6,996 nucleotides of DNA from RGIG4097 sp964599875. GTDB lineage: Bacteria; Bacillota; Clostridia; Christensenellales; CAG-917. Shown piece by piece: positions 4,869 through 6,996 of the stretch. The notes under the pieces are model-generated. The model was not told the origin of the DNA. It searched no databases and was given only the letters and a program-made list of their open reading frames with translations. How positions within the stretch are numbered: the stretch's first letter is position 1; every line of letters starts with the position of its first letter. The stretch spans positions 1 to 6,996 of the forward strand of contig CAZRHE010000038.1 in NCBI GenBank assembly GCA_964599875.1. Reading direction: 5' to 3'. A program made the position numbers and the translations under genes.

Positions 4869-5075
4869 ATGGCTAAACTGACTATCTTCAAAGATACGTG
4901 CAAAGGTTGCGGACTTTGCGTCACCGCTTGCCCCAAACATATCCTTGCCGTATCCAAAACCGAGAGTAACAGCAAAGGTTACTTCGTCGTGACCGAACTC
5001 GATCCCGAAAGTTGCATAGGTTGTGCGTTTTGCGCTACCATGTGCCCTGATTGCGCTATAAAGGTGGAAAAGTAG
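4869..5075 (+). CDS. 2-oxoacid:ferredoxin oxidoreductase, delta subunit (2x[4Fe-4S] ferredoxin)
   Basis: This 68-residue protein is a bacterial-type ferredoxin with two CxxCxxCxxxCP clusters: Cys11, 14, 17, 21 and Cys49, 52, 55, 59. An additional Cys62 follows the second cluster. It is the electron-transfer subunit of a VOR/KOR-type complex and passes electrons from the TPP-bearing subunit to soluble ferredoxin. It is the first gene of the operon; the alpha subunit starts one base after its stop. The ATG is supported by AGGAG 5 nt upstream. No clear promoter lies in the 73-nt gap, so transcription may come from the NYN-like gene's promoter or from a weak site I could not resolve. It is cytoplasmic. 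Confidence 0.92.
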   Translation: MAKLTIFKDTCKGCGLCVTACPKHILAVSKTESNSKGYFVVTELDPESCIGCAFCATMCPDCAIKVEK

Positions 5076-5076
5076 T

Positions 5077-6141
5077 ATGGCGGAAAGAAAATTGATGAAA
5101 GGCAACGAAGCAATAGCGGAAGCCGCAATCAGAGGCGGTTGCCGTTTTTATGCAGGTTATCCCATTACGCCGCAAAACGAAATTCCCGAATATATGAGTT
5201 GGCGTCTTCCTCAAGTGGGCGGACACTTCATTCAGGCGGAAAGCGAAGTGGCGGCAATCAATATGGTTTACGGCTCGGCGGGCGCGGGCGGAAGAGCGAT
5301 GACCTCTTCTTCAAGCCCCGGCGTATCCTTGAAACAAGAAGGCATTTCGTACATTTGCGGTGCGGAACTTCCTTGCGTCATAATCAACATGGTGCGTTCG
5401 GGCCCCGGACTCGGCGGAATCCAACCCGCACAAGGAGATTATTTCCAAGCGGTCAAGGGCGGCGGACACGGCGATTATAAGATGCTCGTGTACGGACCTT
5501 GCTCGGTGCAGGAGTGCGTAGACCTCCTTTACGACGCGTGGGATAAGGCGGAGAAGTATCGTCTTCCCGTTATGATTCTCGGCGACGGAATGCTCGGTCA
5601 GATTATGGAAGCGGTCACTTTGCCCGAAATGAAAGACCCCGCGACTTTCCCCAAGAAAGAATGGGCGACGGACGGCACGGGATTCGGCAAGACGCGCAGA
5701 ATAATAAATTCGCTTTATATCGTCCCCGACGAACTCGAAGCGATGAACCATAAACTCCAAAAGGTTTACGACGAAATGTGCGCAAACGAAACTATGGTCG
5801 AGGAATATCTCGTAGACGACGCGGAAATCGTCGTCACAGCATACGGCACCGTCGCGCGTATTGCAAAATCCGCGGTGGATATGCTCCGTGCGGACGGCGT
5901 CAAGGCAGGACTTATCCGTCCCATAACCCTCTATCCGTTCCCCAAAGACTCTTTCCGCAAGGTTGCGGATAGCGATAACGTCAAAGAAATCGTTGCGGTC
6001 GAACTCAGTATGGGGCAGTACGTCGAGGACGTCAAACTCGAAGTCGAAGGCAAAAAGCCCGTTCGTTTCTTCGGTAGAAGCGGCGGAAACGTTATGACCC
6101 CGGAAGATATCGTAGACTTCATCAAAAAGGAGGTAGAATAA
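5077..6141 (+). CDS. vorB: 2-oxoacid:ferredoxin oxidoreductase, alpha subunit (VorB-like; 2-oxoisovalerate type)
   Basis: The 354-residue protein has the length of the VorB family (3-methyl-2-oxobutanoate dehydrogenase subunit VorB). It opens with LMKGNEAIAEAAIRGG and the substrate-side motif YPITPQ (28-33). AESEVAAINM (54-63) holds the conserved glutamate region, followed by MTSSSSPG (75-82) and GPGLGGIQPAQGDYFQ. The C-terminal domain (about 255-354, from VTAYGTVARIAKSA) corresponds to transketolase-C-like domain II of pyruvate:ferredoxin oxidoreductases. Together with the beta subunit it oxidatively decarboxylates a 2-oxoacid to an acyl-CoA. Branched-chain 2-oxoacids are suggested by resemblance, but 2-oxoglutarate and other substrates cannot be excluded from sequence alone. 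Its ribosome binding site AAGGTGG lies in the end of the ferredoxin gene. Its stop codon directly abuts the next ATG. Confidence 0.93.
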   Translation: MAERKLMKGNEAIAEAAIRGGCRFYAGYPITPQNEIPEYMSWRLPQVGGHFIQAESEVAAINMVYGSAGAGGRAMTSSSSPGVSLKQEGISYICGAELPCVIINMVRSGPGLGGIQPAQGDYFQAVKGGGHGDYKMLVYGPCSVQECVDLLYDAWDKAEKYRLPVMILGDGMLGQIMEAVTLPEMKDPATFPKKEWATDGTGFGKTRRIINSLYIVPDELEAMNHKLQKVYDEMCANETMVEEYLVDDAEIVVTAYGTVARIAKSAVDMLRADGVKAGLIRPITLYPFPKDSFRKVADSDNVKEIVAVELSMGQYVEDVKLEVEGKKPVRFFGRSGGNVMTPEDIVDFIKKEVE

Positions 6142-6879
6142 ATGGCAATCGTTTTTGAAAAACCCTCGTTTTTGACGGATACTCCGTTGCACTATTGCCC
6201 CGGTTGTACCCACGGAATAGCGCACCGCTTGGTCGCGGAAGCACTCGACGAACTCAAACTTCAAGGCAAAGTCGTCGGCGTTGCACCCGTCGGATGCGCG
6301 GTGTTTGCATACAACTACTTCAACTGCGATATGCAGGAAGCGTCCCACGGCAGAGCGCCTGCGGTCGCTACGGGCATAAAACTCACTAATCCCGACAACG
6401 TCGTGTTTGCCTATCAAGGCGACGGCGACCTCGCGTCAATCGGTATGGCGGAAATCGTCCACGCCGCAACGAGAGGAGTGAATATCACGGTCATCTTCAT
6501 CAACAACGCAATCTACGGAATGACGGGCGGTCAAATGGCACCCACTACGCTCCTTGGACAAAAGGCGACCACTTGCGTGAGCGGACGCGACGCAAAAGTC
6601 AACGGAAATCCCATTCGTATGTGCGAATTGCTCGCAACTCTCGACGGACCGAGTTATATCGCGCGTTGCTCCCTTGCCGACGTCCAAAACGTCAAAAAGG
6701 CGAAAAAAGCAATCCTTAAAGCATTCCAAAATCAGGTGGACGGCAAAGGATTCAGTTTCGTGGAATTGCTCTCGACTTGCCCCACCAACTGGCATATGTC
6801 CCCAGAAAAGGCGTTGGAATTTGTCAAGACGCAAATGACGACGCAATATCCTCTCGGAGTTTTTAAGGAGGTCGAATAG
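6142..6879 (+). CDS. vorA: 2-oxoacid:ferredoxin oxidoreductase, beta subunit (TPP-binding)
   Basis: The 245-residue protein is the thiamine-diphosphate subunit. It has YCPGCTHG with Cys19 and Cys22, VGC with Cys52, the HGRAPAVATGIKL segment and the TPP/Mg motif GDGD (93-96) followed by INNAIYGMTGGQ (Asn121/122). Cys19, Cys22, Cys52 and Cys176 (in YIARC) could ligate the [4Fe-4S] cluster that takes electrons from TPP, by analogy with pyruvate:ferredoxin oxidoreductase beta domains; the fourth ligand is my inference. The length is typical of VOR/KOR beta subunits. The start codon follows the vorB stop with no gap, and AAGGAGGT (6127-6134) sits 7 nt upstream inside vorB. Subunit lettering differs between organisms; I use vorA for beta. 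Confidence 0.93.
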   Translation: MAIVFEKPSFLTDTPLHYCPGCTHGIAHRLVAEALDELKLQGKVVGVAPVGCAVFAYNYFNCDMQEASHGRAPAVATGIKLTNPDNVVFAYQGDGDLASIGMAEIVHAATRGVNITVIFINNAIYGMTGGQMAPTTLLGQKATTCVSGRDAKVNGNPIRMCELLATLDGPSYIARCSLADVQNVKKAKKAILKAFQNQVDGKGFSFVELLSTCPTNWHMSPEKALEFVKTQMTTQYPLGVFKEVE

Positions 6880-6880
6880 T

Positions 6881-6996
6881 ATGGAAAAAATTATCGTCGC
6901 AGGTTTCGGCGGACAAGGCGTACTTTCCCTCGGACAAATGCTCGCATATGCGGCTATGTATGAAAATCAATATGCGACTTGGCTCCCCAGTTACGG
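6881..6996 (+). CDS. 2-oxoacid:ferredoxin oxidoreductase, gamma subunit (5' part, cut by window end)
   Basis: Only the first 38 complete codons are in the window. They begin MEKIIVAGFGGQGVLSLGQM and end in TWLPSYG. GFGGQGVLSLG and the WLPSYG that usually precedes PEMRGG are hallmarks of the gamma domain of 2-oxoacid:acceptor oxidoreductases, which is involved in CoA binding. The frame is open to the last base. The AAGGAGGT ribosome binding site (6865-6872) lies at the end of the beta gene, 8 nt upstream. This completes a four-subunit delta-alpha-beta-gamma operon. Domains beyond residue 39 cannot be judged. Confidence 0.93.
   Translation, partial: MEKIIVAGFGGQGVLSLGQMLAYAAMYENQYATWLPSY

Noticed and set aside
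4007..4975. Minus-strand open frame (322 codons) spanning the NYN-like gene and the hairpin gap.
   Set aside because: It crosses a hairpin, a promoter and two plus-strand genes with good ribosome binding sites. Its Cys/Arg/Leu-rich product is the reverse reading of the Pro-Ala-Gln repeat.
5311..6417. Long minus-strand open frame (368 codons) opposite vorB and vorA.
   Set aside because: It lies entirely antisense to two unmistakable oxidoreductase genes. It has no recognisable protein motif and a composition typical of a codon-bias shadow.

Overview
The window looks like chromosomal core DNA from an anaerobic, low-to-mid-GC Firmicute, most likely a member of Clostridia. Three signs support this. 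Ribosomal protein L27 carries a short N-terminal extension and sits beside its dedicated protease Prp, an arrangement typical of Firmicutes. The right third encodes an oxygen-sensitive 2-oxoacid:ferredoxin oxidoreductase. Promoters are sigma-A-like and ribosome binding sites are strong AGGAGG types. I could not assign a genus.

Layout, left to right. A complete tRNA-Leu(CAG) with encoded CCA occupies 1-88 on the minus strand. It has its own promoter, which diverges from the promoter of a 592-residue plus-strand gene (234-2012). That gene encodes a MalY/PatB-type PLP-dependent C-S lyase fused to a C-terminal peroxiredoxin-like domain. A sigma-A promoter and a structured 5' leader, probably an L21 leader, precede rplU-prp-rpmA (2202-3127), which ends in a strong intrinsic terminator. 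Next comes an OGG1-type 8-oxoguanine DNA glycosylase (3226-4032), whose promoter places the transcript start at or near the ATG, so the mRNA may be leaderless. A NYN-domain-like protein with a Pro/Ala/Gln-repeat tail follows (4115-4795) with its own promoter overlapping the ogg stop codon. A perfect 12-bp hairpin then precedes a tightly packed oxidoreductase operon of delta (ferredoxin), alpha, beta and gamma subunits. The gamma gene is cut by the window edge at 6996.

How the genes fit together. Prp removes the L27 extension and its gene lies between the two ribosomal protein genes, so processing is coupled to ribosome production. The oxidoreductase couples oxidative decarboxylation of a 2-oxoacid (branched-chain by closest resemblance) to ferredoxin reduction, giving acyl-CoA. 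The C-S lyase/peroxiredoxin fusion and the 8-oxoguanine glycosylase both touch sulfur or oxidative chemistry, but nothing in the sequence links them functionally.

I found no defence system, mobile element, prophage or CRISPR array. The most unusual items are the C-S lyase/peroxiredoxin fusion, the possible leaderless ogg mRNA, the divergent NYN-like protein with a PAPQ repeat, and the hairpin with an alternative pairing partner ahead of the oxidoreductase operon. No intergenic gap exceeds about 190 bases.
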